Shown here one piece after another: positions 1-10,000 of a DNA stretch of 64,000 nt. The position numbers and the translations under genes were made by a program. The stretch spans positions 1,339,001 to 1,403,000 of the forward strand of contig NZ_JAHSTX010000001.1 in NCBI RefSeq assembly GCF_019145375.1, read 5' to 3'. Under the pieces are notes generated by a model. The model searched no databases, had not been told where the DNA came from, and saw only the letters and a list, made by a program, of their open reading frames with translations. Numbering within the stretch: position 1 is the first letter of the stretch; each line of letters opens with the position of its first letter. The DNA comes from Pseudomonas triticicola. GTDB lineage: Bacteria > Pseudomonadota > Gammaproteobacteria > Pseudomonadales > Pseudomonadaceae.

Positions 1-387
1 AGTTTTTATCAATAAATCTAGCCAGTCACTTGGTTTTTTACTACTAGCAGGACATTGGTTGACAACCGAGCACAGGTCTTCCGATACGGTGGCGAGTTTA
101 AACATCGCATAATAATCACCCTGTGATGCTGATGCCTCGTACCATTTTTGCGCTTCGACAGTCATTCCTTGTTTTTTTTGACGAAGCTCGTCAGCTAAAT
201 AGAATTGTGCTTCCGCATCGCCCGCTTCGGCTGCTATGCGAAGTTCCAGTTCTGCTGGTTTGTATTGATTGAAAAGCATTATCCCACGAGTTTTTGCGGC
301 CTGCTGAGTTGGTGTAAGCTCGGCAAGTACATTGTTTGATAAGAGGGTTGCAATTGCGGTTGCTATATATATAAGTGTGCGCAACAT
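1..387 (-). CDS. Sel1-repeat exported protein, module C (partial, C-terminus beyond window)
   Basis: Reading the minus strand from the ATG at 387 gives an open frame to the window edge (129 codons). It begins with a signal-peptide-like segment (MLRTLIYIATAIATLLSNNVLA) followed by Sel1/TPR-like helical repeats with the pattern EAGDAEAQFYLADELR and EAQKWYEASASQGDYYAMFKLA. It is clearly a paralogue of the Sel1 protein at 6124-7089: same length of leader, same repeat order and same Cys spacing after the second repeat. The start lies 4 nt downstream of the stop of the effector remnant, with AGGGAT as a ribosome site. By position behind an effector it may be a periplasmic immunity protein; that is an inference. 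The C-terminus lies outside the window, so length and integrity are unknown. Confidence -1.
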   Translation of the reverse strand, partial: MLRTLIYIATAIATLLSNNVLAELTPTQQAAKTRGIMLFNQYKPAELELRIAAEAGDAEAQFYLADELRQKKQGMTVEAQKWYEASASQGDYYAMFKLATVSEDLCSVVNQCPASSKKPSDWLDLLIKT

Positions 388-391
388 TTTT

Positions 392-770
392 TTATCCCTT
401 GATGTATTTAGCTGGAGGGACATATTTTGCTTTTCCGCCAGGAACAAAAGTTTGTCCGTAGTATCGGGTTCTGTGACAAAAGCCATCTAGGTTCGCGCCT
501 AAAAGGTTCACGTGCGCTTTATACCGGGCACGCATTTCGTCGTTCGCATCGTCGTGCAGTCGCAGAATTGCTTCTGACATGAAATTGTCCATATGCAGTC
601 GATTCTCGCAATATAGCTGTTCTGCTTCGTCTGCGGCTTTGGTTCCGAACCGATTCATGCTCATGCATGCTTCTTCAAATTGTGCTTGGGCAAGGGTTAT
701 TGTTCCTTGCTTTTCCGCTTGGCGGACAATCAATCCTAGTATGCGCTCAACAGCCTGCTGCTGAAGCAGA
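392..770 (-). pseudogene. 3' remnant of an effector gene related to the 7086-10184 gene
   Basis: The frame ending at 392 encodes about 125 residues homologous only to the extreme C-terminus of the 1032-residue protein at 7086-10184. Shared landmarks are LLQQQAV vs VYQQQAI, AQAQFEEACMSMN vs AQRQFEEAVSRMN, and a following helix ending NLYRLNKF vs NRLHMDNF. Homology runs upstream of the first available start (TTG at 733) as far as about 770, where the DNA switches abruptly to vgrG sequence. The rest of the gene (about 900 codons) is missing, so this is a deletion remnant rather than a small gene. A short protein from the TTG at 733 (113 aa) is possible but unsupported by a good ribosome site. 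Confidence -1.
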
Positions 771-779
771 CGACACTGG

Positions 780-983
780 ACCCACCTTCACATACTGCGT
801 GACGCCCACAATCAGGTGATCATCCGTGCGTATTTCACTGATGGGTTCCAGATTGGGAATCCGTTGTTCTTCAACCTTGGACTCACTCAATAAATTGGCT
901 TCAACGGTGTCGTGGCGTTCGTTGCCGACGCGGATTTTCTGGTTGTGTTCGATGTTTTCCTCCCCGTCGCGCTGGGCGTGGAT
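780..983 (-). pseudogene. vgrG internal fragment (module C remnant)
   Basis: About 204 bp match the internal vgrG segment seen at roughly 4697-4910 and 11380-11590. The minus-strand frame is still open and reads RVGNERHDTVEAN, then a diverged stretch, then DDHLIVGVTQYVKVG, with numerous substitutions relative to the two long copies. Both ends are abrupt: on the 3' side it is joined to effector C-terminal sequence near 775, and on the 5' side similarity stops at 983. No start codon or gp27-like N-terminus is present, so it cannot encode a functional spike. It is more diverged than the other two copies are from each other, which suggests an older decay event. Confidence -1.
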
Positions 984-1132
984 CGCATAACTAAGCCGCC
1001 AGGCCGTTTACCGCGAGAGCTATTTATTTCCGTCGCGAATTCTGTTTTTTTGGCATTCGTCCTCCGCAATATCCGTCAATAGAATGGAATCCAAATCAAA
1101 AGATTCATTCTCAGACCTTGAGTCTCATGCTT
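984..1132. other. Short non-coding spacer between module B and module C
   Basis: About 150 bp, AT-rich, with no convincing reading frame. It separates the stop of the DUF2235 gene from the vgrG fragment. I see no clear hairpin-plus-T terminator and no insertion-sequence end here. Confidence -1.
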
Positions 1133-2952
1133 TTAGGTCGATGCACCTGAAGAGTCTGCGGGCGTTTTTCGCATCATCTGTTCCATAAAGTCGGGGGCCA
1201 TCCCTTTTGTTTTATTTAGGTCAGGAATGTCAAATTCTCTGACTAAAAAATACTTGGTCGAGCTTGGTGATTGTGACATTTGGCTTACCATGAATTTGTC
1301 ATTTACATAGAATTCCAGCAGGTCCTCAATATCGAAGCTGAGACTCTTCGACTCCTTCACAAACCATTCGTCCAGCAATGCTTTTTCTGCTTTAGTTGCG
1401 AGTCCGATGCTCAGGCGTTTGGCTTCCCTATCAACGTCCTCTAACCAGCCAAGCTCGCTGCGAAGTACATCTTTACTTTTGCGAGTTTGTTCCAGAGCCG
1501 CGTCGCGCTTACTAGCTTGAACTTCTGTTTCACTGCCCATTCCCAGCAAGCGTTTTAATGTTCCGGAGTCACCCAATAATGGGCGTTTCAAGCGATCTTC
1601 TTGTTCGCTATAAGCACGGTGTTGTCCACTATACAATTCCCAAAGTCCACGAAGTCTTTGGATGTATAAGCGGCGATGAGCTAGAAAAGCGTCGGCAGAC
1701 ACTTTTTTATTGCCAGCTAGGCTCGTGTATCGTTTGCTCGCCTCAATAGCGCCGGTGCCATTGATGTGATCATGAAATTCGAAGAAGCTAGCCACGTATC
1801 TATCTTTTTCTTGAAGTTTCGCCATAGAGGGGAAGGGGACTCCAGCACTATAGGCGGCACGATACATTTCGTGCAAAGCCACCATGTGCAGCTCTCGGCT
1901 GTGCGAGGCACTTTTTTTCGCCAATCCGCCCCCTACGTCAGAGCTCGTGCCCGGAACCAACCGTTCTTCCCATCGGGGGTAAGCGATCCGGTGCCGATTA
2001 GACGTGCACGCCTGTCACCTCTACACTCATGAGCAGCAACTAGGTGAAGTGCCGACTTGACTGGACCTGGCAAGCACTCTCCATCATCCACTGAATTGGA
2101 AATTGGCAGTAAAAAATCTCGAACCACCGATGCTTCCATGCTTCGATCTACCGCATCGAACAGCCCAGCGAAAACCACTTCCAGCTTTGCACCTTTGTAG
2201 ACGGTAGTACCAGGGTCGCACGCCTCAAATAATTTATGAGCGAAGGCTCGCGCAAGCGTAGCGCCATAATCGAAACCGAACACCGATACTGAAATTTTTT
2301 TGATCGAGATCGAGTTCGATTTTTTGACGTCCTCTACAAGCTTTTCAAAACGATTACTTGCGGCCTCTAGGCGAGTGTCTACACCAGTTTTAAGTAAACT
2401 GAAAACTATTTCTTGGTCACGGACGGGAGAAATACCTTCGACCGAAGCCTTGGCTGCTGTAGTAGCAATAGCGGAAATAAGATTCCTGGGTTTTAGGTTG
2501 TTTGTAAAGTTGTCCCACCAGTTTTTCCCGGCTAATACGTCTTTGCCTACGTCAACAACAGCTTCCGTGGAATTATCTTTCGGTAGTTTGGAAACGTCGT
2601 CTTTGATTTTGCTGATTGCGCCGTTGAGGTTGGCTGCGCTAGTAGTCGAGTTCGTGCCTAAGGTAGCGTCAAACGATGTGGCAAGCCCAGATATATAGAA
2701 TTTATGATGCTGACTGGCCGGATCGGATGGTGCAGAGTTCTCCTCGTGTGGATACGCGAGAAAAAGGCTGCCAATATTGGTAACTCTTTCTTCCTTTAAG
2801 TCGTCTTCTAGGTTTCTACTAACTCCATCGAAAAAAAATCCAACATGTAATGTTGCTTCACATGGTAGCGTTGAACTCTTTTTTAATCCTGTGGACGAAC
2901 TTAAGCGCGAGCTAATGGCTTGTGCATCGCATAAGTTTTTTGGTTCGCTCAT
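1133..2952 (-). pseudogene. DUF2235 (Tle1-like) T6SS effector, frameshifted
   Basis: Two overlapping frames (1933-2952, 339 codons, and 1133-1960, 275 codons) together cover one DUF2235 alpha/beta-hydrolase, the family of Tle1 phospholipase effectors. The first frame has the N-terminal HVGFFFDGVSRN strand/Asp, the nucleophile-elbow region near residue 226 and LFDAVDRS. The second has the family's SSDVGGG and RELHMVALHEMYRAAYSAGVPFP segments. Adding one base in the five-C tract (1975-1979) joins them as TPRWEERLVPGTSSDVGGG, so a single-base frameshift is the simplest reading. The elbow reads GFDYGA, where the family normally has GFSRGA, so the catalytic serine is absent (Asp228). The ATG at 2952 overlaps the stop of the DUF3304 gene (ATGA), indicating coupled translation. 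An assembly error in the tract is possible, but it would not explain the missing serine. Confidence -1.
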
Positions 2953-3443
2953 GGATGACTCCCTTGTCCATTGGTTTCTTTAGTCTTATTTTCGCGGAAT
3001 GAGTTTTTATCAAGCGTAGTTGCAGACCACGTGAGCTCTATTTTATTACCGGGAAGAAAGTAAACATGCAGCGTGTCGTCCCCAGCCTTGCGCTTTGGCA
3101 TAGGCATTAGTTCTTCATGTCTTTCTATTTTCATTCCTTGATCCTCCTGAGCTTTCGACATGCTCAGGATCCAAACTACCTTCGCAGTGTCGCCGGACAT
3201 CTTCCAGCAACAGGTCACGCCACCATTTCCTCCCCAGTTGTCATTTACCCAAAAGCTACCTATTGGTCTGTTCATATAATTGTGGGAGGTGAGAGCAGCG
3301 CCGGATATTCGGGTTTTGGTGTAAATATAAAATCCCACGAAAAATACCGCGAGAATCAGAATTACGATCGCTGAAGATCGGCGTTTCCATCGTCGTTCAT
3401 TCGAGCTATTCATGGTCAGCGACATCAATGTTTCCCGTGTCAT
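2949..3443 (-). CDS. DUF3304-type putative immunity protein, module B
   Basis: A 164-residue protein with a basic N-terminus and one membrane helix (about residues 24-41, AIVILILAVFFVGFYIY), followed by a domain with NYMNRPIGSFWVNDNWGGNGG and TCCWKMSGD. These are hallmarks of the DUF3304 family, which commonly sits beside T6SS lipase effectors in proteobacteria. The domain should face the periplasm. It lies between the adaptor and the DUF2235 gene and its stop overlaps the effector start, so both are probably made together. Immunity to the neighbouring lipase is an inference from context. The start is ambiguous: ATG at 3443, or the in-frame ATG at 3425, which has GGGAA eight bases upstream. 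Confidence -1.
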   Translation of the reverse strand: MTRETLMSLTMNSSNERRWKRRSSAIVILILAVFFVGFYIYTKTRISGAALTSHNYMNRPIGSFWVNDNWGGNGGVTCCWKMSGDTAKVVWILSMSKAQEDQGMKIERHEELMPMPKRKAGDDTLHVYFLPGNKIELTWSATTLDKNSFRENKTKETNGQGSHP

Positions 3444-3476
3444 TTTACAAAGCGATGTTATATAGAAATTGAAGGT

Positions 3477-4316
3477 TCAGTCAGACAGCTGCTGTATAAC
3501 GATTCCAAGCGGCAGTTTTTCTCTAAATGTTCGCTCCTTAGCTTGAGTCCACATCGGCCAGTTCTCTGGAAACTTAGGGTTCATCAACCGCAGGGTGGCA
3601 AATAGAGTGACGTCTTCCGCGTCCGTTAAACCTTCACTGCGGCCAGCGTCCAGCGCTTCTTTCACTTGTTTCAAACGGGCGCCGTGACAGGTGCTGGCAA
3701 ACACTTCAGGCGCTTCTTTTTCCAGTTCAGTGGTGAGGCTGTAGGGTAGAGGATCGATCTCCATGTCCGTCCACAGCTTTCCGTCAAGAAAGATAGGCTC
3801 GTATCTTCCGGGCTTTTCAAGGTTGAGTCCCTTCAGACAGTGCCATTGATCTTCTTCTGCTGGCACCCACCACTCCTGCAGCGGTCCAAACAGCCACGCA
3901 TGCCAAGACAGATCATCGCGTGCGTGCAGCATTGGCACGACTTCTGGCGCGTAGCTACGGATCATCAAGACTTCGCCTGCTTCATTCTTTGCCAGCAACG
4001 CATCACTAAGGTGAGCGGCGAGCTTGTCGGTTGAGCAGTTGGTACGAATCCAACTGGCCATTGCGGTGCAGCCGGTGAAGTGTTCGTGAGCGAGAAAGGC
4101 TTCGAAATCCATGTGGCTAACGTCGACCAGCCACGGGCCGTAGTTGCGCAGTTCGGCGAATTCCGGTTGCACCATCAACGGCCGTCGTGACGGGTCAGCT
4201 CTGACGAACTGCAATCGAGAGGGTTCTGGCAACAGGCCGATCTCAACGATCGCGAATATCGACTGAGCGTTCTTTTGCGCTTCGCCCCATGCTTTCGCTG
4301 CGTCACTCTTTGTCAT
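3477..4316 (-). CDS. DUF4123 effector adaptor/chaperone (Tap-like), module B
   Basis: About 279 residues with the DUF4123 layout: an N-terminal strand FAIVEIGLLPE, then YGPWLVDV, then the central signature EVLMIRSYAPEVVPML and WLFGPLQEWWVP. DUF4123 proteins bind a specific effector and load it on its VgrG. The ATG at 4316 overlaps the vgrG stop at 4318-4316 (TGATG), so translation is coupled to the truncated vgrG upstream; an in-frame TTG lies one codon earlier. The reading frame is intact although its vgrG lacks its 5' end and its likely cargo (DUF2235) is frameshifted. Its GC content is closer to the core genome than that of the effector genes. Confidence -1.
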   Translation of the reverse strand: MTKSDAAKAWGEAQKNAQSIFAIVEIGLLPEPSRLQFVRADPSRRPLMVQPEFAELRNYGPWLVDVSHMDFEAFLAHEHFTGCTAMASWIRTNCSTDKLAAHLSDALLAKNEAGEVLMIRSYAPEVVPMLHARDDLSWHAWLFGPLQEWWVPAEEDQWHCLKGLNLEKPGRYEPIFLDGKLWTDMEIDPLPYSLTTELEKEAPEVFASTCHGARLKQVKEALDAGRSEGLTDAEDVTLFATLRLMNPKFPENWPMWTQAKERTFREKLPLGIVIQQLSD

Positions 4317-6103
4317 CAATTGGCCCCCGATTGCAGGGCGAGTTTTTCACGCATGGCTTTTTTCAGGCATTCGACGCAGATGCCGGTAGGTGCTTTGAGT
4401 TTCGGCGTCACGGCGAGGGACTCCGCCTGCATCATCTGGTTAGCGCGGGTTTGCATCAGGCGTCCGGCGTTATCAAAGGCTGCGAGTCCCGGAATGAATG
4501 GGGCGAGGATCTGAATGCCGGTACCGGCTCCCGGACCACCACCCGAATTCACCTTCACTTCCGTGCCGCTAATCGTGACACCACCCGCATCAACCTTCAC
4601 AAAACTCCCGCCAGCCTTGGCCGTGAGCTCCATGCCACCCTCAATCACCACTTTCTCACCAGCGTGATAGTGAATCTCGGTTCCAGCCTCGACAAACTGC
4701 GCCGTGCCGACCTTCACATGCTGCGTCACACCCACCGTCAGGTGATCATCCGCGCGCATTTCGCTGATGCGGTCCAGATGGGTGATCCGGTGCTCTTCGA
4801 CCTTGAACTCGCTCAACACATTCGCTTCAACGGTGTCGTGGCGTTCGTTGCCGACGCGGATTTTCTGGTCGTGTTCGATGTTTTCGTCCCAGTCGCGCTG
4901 GGCGTGGATGTAGATCTGTTCGGCGCCTTTTTTGTCTTCGATGCGGAATTCGTTGTAGCCCTTGCCGCCCGGGGAGCTGAGGGTTTTGAAGGTGCTGCGG
5001 GTCTTGTTGGCGGGCAGGTCGTAGGGGACGACGTTTTCCTTGTGGTACAGGCAGCCGGTGACGAGGGGCTGGTCGGGGTCGCCTTCGAGGAAGGTGACGA
5101 GGACTTCCATGCCGATGCGCGGGATGGCGATGCCGCCGTAGGCGCTGCCTGCCCAGCCGCTGGCGACGCGCATCCAGCAGGTGGTTTTGTCGTCGGACTG
5201 GCCGTCGCGGTCCCAGTGGAATTGCACCTTGATGCGGCCGTACTGGTCGCAGTGGATCTCTTCACCGGCAGGACCCGTAACGACGGCGGTCTGGCTGCCG
5301 AGGACTTTCGGTTTCGGGTGTTCGAGGGCAGGGCGGTAGTGCGCGTGCCATGGGGTGGCGAGGAAGCTGTTGCGGTAGCCCTGGTGGAAATCGCTTTTGT
5401 TGTCGGTGACGTCGCTGGTGACGTTTTCGCCGAGCACTTGCGGCTGTTTGCCTTCGTGGAAGACTTCCAGCAGCAGCCAGAGGTCGTTCCACTCGGCGCG
5501 CGGGTGTTCGGCGAGCGTGAGGAAATGGCCGCTGGTCAGCGTCGGTTCATCACCTTTGCCTTCGGCGAGTTTGTAGTCACTGCGATGGCGTTCGAGGGCG
5601 CGGGTTGAGAGGAACTTGCCGCGCTCGCGAGTCGTGAAGCGGCCGGGGTAGTCGTAGTCTTCCAGGTCCGGGGCGAATTCGGATTTGACCGCGCCTTCGG
5701 GCAGCAGCTTGGGTTTTTCGAAATCGTAGTCGCGGCGGCTGACGCGGGTGGTGCGAGTTTCCAACCGCAGGTTGAAGCGCTTGATCACCGGTTTCTCCGC
5801 AGCCATGCCGGAGTCCTGCTGGTAGCTGACCGGCTTCAGTTTGCGGAACACCGTCTGATCGTCGCCGAACACCAGTTTGTGGCCGCTGCTGCTGTGCTGG
5901 AAGTGGAAGTGGATGCCTTCCTCTTCGCACAGGCGCTGGATGAAATGCAGGTCGGACTCGTCGTATTGCACGCAATATTCGCGTTCCGGGTACTCGGCGT
6001 TGAGCTGGAAGCTGTAGGCGTCAGAGAGAATGCCGCGATCTTCCAGCACCTGGGCGATGATTTTCGGCACCGTCAGTTGCTGGAAGATCTGCTGATCATG
6101 GTT
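4316..6103 (-). pseudogene. vgrG: vgrG, 5'-truncated copy (module B)
   Basis: The frame is almost identical, base for base, to the vgrG at 11014-13083 from about 4560 to 6103, but the first ~105 codons (the start of the gp27-like domain) are missing. At 6103 the sequence changes abruptly to the end of the upstream Sel1 gene. The first usable start is a GTG at 6070 giving 584 residues (VPKIIAQ...). Retained parts are the rest of the gp27/gp5 base, the OB-fold region and the beta-helix SFVKVDAGGVTISG. The last ~70 residues are unrelated to the other copy. Without the N-terminal hub part a working spike trimer is unlikely. The frame is otherwise clean, so the truncation may be recent or the 3' part may be kept as a donor for recombination. 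Confidence -1.
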
Positions 6104-6123
6104 TGTACTGTTTTTTTCAAAAC

Positions 6124-7089
6124 TTAGAAGCCAAATTCAGGTGCAAAATAGGAAAGAGGGGGGTGGGAAGATTTCCAGTCCTGAGCAATTTTTTTTGCTT
6201 TTTTGATTTCGTCGCTCGACATGCTGCTAGCTAGGATCGAAGTCTGCTTTTGTGCTAAGTCACCAGGGCTGCTGTCTCCCAGTTCAGAAAGCAGACTGAA
6301 TAGGGCGTAAGATTTTGCCTTGTCCAGCACTATTTCATATTTTTTGCTGTGATCCTCAGAAGATAGAGCTGCCGCGTACTCAAATACAGCGTCTACATAT
6401 CCAGTTTCTGCGGAACTTATCAGCGCATTTTTAGCTGCTTCCGCGCTCCCTTCTTTCGCTAACTCTAAGGCCCATTCGAGCATGGCTGGCGGATATCCTG
6501 CATCAGACGAAGCCTTCGCCCATTTCATAACAGCTTGTTGGCGTTGAGAAGGAAGTAAAAACCATCCCTCACCCTCCTCAAAACGATGCGCAAGAAGATT
6601 TTGCGCGAGAGGATCGCCGGCTTCTGCAGATTTTTTAAGCCACTCAATTTCTGCTGTGGCGTTGTACATCATGAGTAGGCACTTTTTTTGACCGGAGTCC
6701 GCGCATTCCTTTGTTATTTTACGCGCAGTATTTATCCAATACGTTTCATCTTGCTTGCATTCCTCAGTGAGGGTGCAAAGCTCTCTGTTCTCACTGAGCC
6801 TTAACATTGCATATACGTGACCTTTGGCCGCAGCCTCCTCGTACCAATGCTGCGCTTCCTTCGTCATAAACATTTTTTGGTGGCGTAGGGTTTCTGCCAA
6901 AAAATACTGCGATTCAGTATCACCCGCTTCGGCTGAAATCTTCAGATATGGTTCTAATTTAAACCATTGATTTTGATTGTAAAGTTCGATGCCTTTGCGT
7001 TTGGCTTGCGACTGCTCTTGTGTGAGTGCGCCGAACGAAAGCCCAGGTATTAATGTAAAAAAAAGCAAAGCTGCGGTTAAGGGCTTCAT
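6124..7089 (-). CDS. Sel1-repeat periplasmic protein, module A (candidate immunity protein)
   Basis: A 321-residue protein with a cleavable signal peptide (MKPLTAALLFFTLIPGLSFG) followed by Sel1-like repeats: EAGDTESQYFLAETLR, EAQHWYEEAAAKGHVYAMLRLS, KSAEAGDPLAQNLLAHRFEEG, SSDAGYPPAMLEWALELA. Its ATG overlaps the stop of the large effector (ATGA, 7086-7089), so the two are translationally coupled, the usual arrangement of an effector and its immunity protein. Sel1 repeats are generic protein-binding scaffolds, so immunity is inferred from position and export, not from family. A paralogue follows the effector remnant at 1-387. The gene is AT-rich compared with vgrG. Its stop is about 20 bp before the vgrG2 remnant and no terminator is visible, so transcription probably runs on into module B. 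Confidence -1.
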   Translation of the reverse strand: MKPLTAALLFFTLIPGLSFGALTQEQSQAKRKGIELYNQNQWFKLEPYLKISAEAGDTESQYFLAETLRHQKMFMTKEAQHWYEEAAAKGHVYAMLRLSENRELCTLTEECKQDETYWINTARKITKECADSGQKKCLLMMYNATAEIEWLKKSAEAGDPLAQNLLAHRFEEGEGWFLLPSQRQQAVMKWAKASSDAGYPPAMLEWALELAKEGSAEAAKNALISSAETGYVDAVFEYAAALSSEDHSKKYEIVLDKAKSYALFSLLSELGDSSPGDLAQKQTSILASSMSSDEIKKAKKIAQDWKSSHPPLSYFAPEFGF

Positions 7090-10000
7090 TTTTGTCCTGA
7101 GTAAACTGTAGTGGTTTTATTGTAAGCGTCTGAGATAAAGCCGAGCGGACTGGTCTCAACTTGAGTGCTGCACAGATGATTTATGTGTTGGCCCAAGATG
7201 GAAATGTTGTTTCTATACTCTGAGCGCCGGAATTCAATAGCTGTTCTTTCAGCGCCTAATTTTCCTGTTTGCTCTTCCATAAACTTATTCAGGCGATAAA
7301 GATTTTTGCAAAAATCAAGTTTTGGTTCCTCGGACGTTACTCCGTGCGGGTTCATACGTGAAACCGCCTCCTCAAACTGCCGTTGAGCTTCATTTGGCTG
7401 GGTTTTATTGAAGGCTTGTTTGACTGGGGACTGAGCGATCCACTCGATGCAAAATCCGATAGCCTGTTGTTGATACACAATTGCCTGAGTTGAATCGAAG
7501 CTCTTAGCGGTTGCAGTTTCAGAGGAGTCTGCTGCCTTAAATGGCCGCGGCGAGCTACAAAGTGTGTGAAGAAGTGGGCCAATTGCTTCAGGCTGGAGGC
7601 CCGCAAACCACTCTTTATAGCCCATTTTGTCTGGAAAACTGGCAATGCTATAGCCGATCAGGCTTGCCCGATTTCCATTTGTCATAGAGTCGTAAAGCTG
7701 ATTGACTCTTGCTTCAGTCTGCGCGGCATAGAAAGCGATATCCCCCATCGTGACGATGCCCAGAAACGATAACTTGCTTAAGTAGCTAAATGCACTTTCA
7801 TCAATCCATTCTAGTCGGTGCATGTCATTTTCAATAAGCGCGGTTCTGATCATTCTCAACCAATCGCTTACACTTTTAGCGTCAATTTCAAAACTAACAG
7901 AACCTGATGCACCTAATCCAAAAAATAACGAGGCCTTAGCGTTCAATCTCAAACGACCATCTTTCATACTTATTGAGAAAGCACCATGCAACGAGGCTCC
8001 AGCGCCGCCAGCTACGCTAACTTCGAGTTTTGCGAGTGTATTCCAGGCATTTGTACGTGCGTAACCTGGAACTGGAGGCGCCGGGCGGATATTAGTAGGG
8101 GGCTTCCATTTTAATTGTCCGGTTATTTGGCAGCCGACTTGAGCTCCAAAAAAAAGTTTTACATCTGGCTCGGTTTCTTTAGGCTTCGCGGGGTCTACAC
8201 TTGCGTCTTTCACTGTTTCTGTAGTTTTTTCGATGGCGTCATCGGATCCGCTAATTCCCAGTTTGCCATGCTCGGAACTGACCTTCAGGTCTCGAGCAAG
8301 AATCAAACTGGCGCCAACAAAGCCCCATGCTTTGGCGTTTATTTCTAGATAATATTCGCCAAGTTCTAAAACCTTTGGTTCGCCCTTGTAAGAGATATAG
8401 TCAAGGGTTATTGGCTTTATATTTGCGGGGTCAGGGAGTTTTAGGTCGAGTATATCTACTTCACCACGAGCTAGAGAAACTTCCATTCCGAGTTCTATGC
8501 CGGCTAGCTTCTTGTCCTTAAGCTTCGGGCCGCTGACTTCTGCTCTACCATGTATCGCGGGTACTATTCCCACGCCCAGCATTCTTACAAACATTGCAGG
8601 ATAGCTATTATCGAACAGGGCCAGTTGGCGCAATGTATCATCTTCGAAAATCATCGCTTGCAAATTTTCTCCCCACGGTTTTTGGCTCGAGGGGGATTGG
8701 ATGCTTTTGACTTTGAAGTGTTCCTGGTCAAGGAATTTGAAAAGTTTTTCAGGCTGAAATAAGCCTTTTTCAAACCATTCAGTGTTGATTTCTAATGATT
8801 TACATCCCTTTTCTACCAGATAGCTGGTGAAAGCTGCATCTTCATCTGCTTTCGCAATACCTTTAATTTTGGTGTTTTTTAATAATTCATACATTCCCTT
8901 ATTCGCATATGAGCGTAAATCCATCAGGCTGAAGTGAGAAAGTGGTTTATTAGAAGAGGCCATACTGACCTCCCGAAGCGGAATACTAGCTTTGACTAGT
9001 GAGTCAACTGGCTTAGGTGTGTATGCTTTCGGATCCCAGAGCAGCAATCTGTAAGGCTTTACAGTAATTAAGTTTTTTTCTGCCTGCTGCCGCATCAATC
9101 GAGACTTTTCTTGGGTTTCTAGATACTTATTTTGGTTCTTAATAAATACCGACGAAGGAGGTGTTGCCCTATCTCCGGTAGCGGCGCACCACTTGTCGAA
9201 CTCAGTAATAATACTCTTGGCTGTAGAGTCTAACTCTTTGTCCAGTTGCATGTAGTCATGAAAGCACAATGTTCCTGCGCGTTGGCTTTCAGGGTTGAGC
9301 GCGAATTCTGGAGTGGCGATCCCTAGATCCGCTAAGTCGAGAATGACTTTTGTATATTCTGCGAGAACGCTTTCTAAGTGTTCAATTCGCTTAGTGATAT
9401 CTTCCTTTAATAAGCCATCGACTTTTTTCTCTTTTTCTGTACGTTCGAGAAGTTTTTCATAATGAGTAAGCAATTCCCAGATGGGCGCTTCACGCTTTAG
9501 GAAAAAGTCATTTTCTGTGAATGCTTTCTTTTTTGAGGCTTCCCGGTATTTGCAGTAGATACCTATAAGTCCACTGATTTTTATTTCGCGCGGGCTGTAT
9601 AAGCGACCATTTTCCTCGATGTATCCTTTCGCTAATGCTTCTTTTCGTCCTTTCTCTTCAAGTTGCTTTCGTTCCTCTGCAAGAGAAAGAATATCGCTGC
9701 GAAGAGATTCGTTTGCAGAGTTTTCTGCTTCATAAATATCAATGCGGCGACGAGTTGCATCGCTTTGCGCGCTAGCCGATTCTAATGTTTTTTTGTTGGA
9801 GGTTTCAATCTTAGTAATTCGGTCGTCAAGTTCATCGAAACGTAACTTGTCTTCATCTCTCAGGAAGGAAGAAAGTGCTGGTGAAGCGAAACATGCCATT
9901 AAGCCTGCTTTGTCAAGTTGCTGCATTCTCTCAAGGCGATCCGTAACAGCTACGCGCTTTGACATTAGTGCAGCGCTTTCATCCAGTTGTTCTGTTACCT

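Noticed and set aside
887..1069. A 60-codon minus-strand frame over the vgrG remnant
   Set aside because: It is in the wrong frame relative to vgrG homology and the correct-frame remnant has no start; not a gene.
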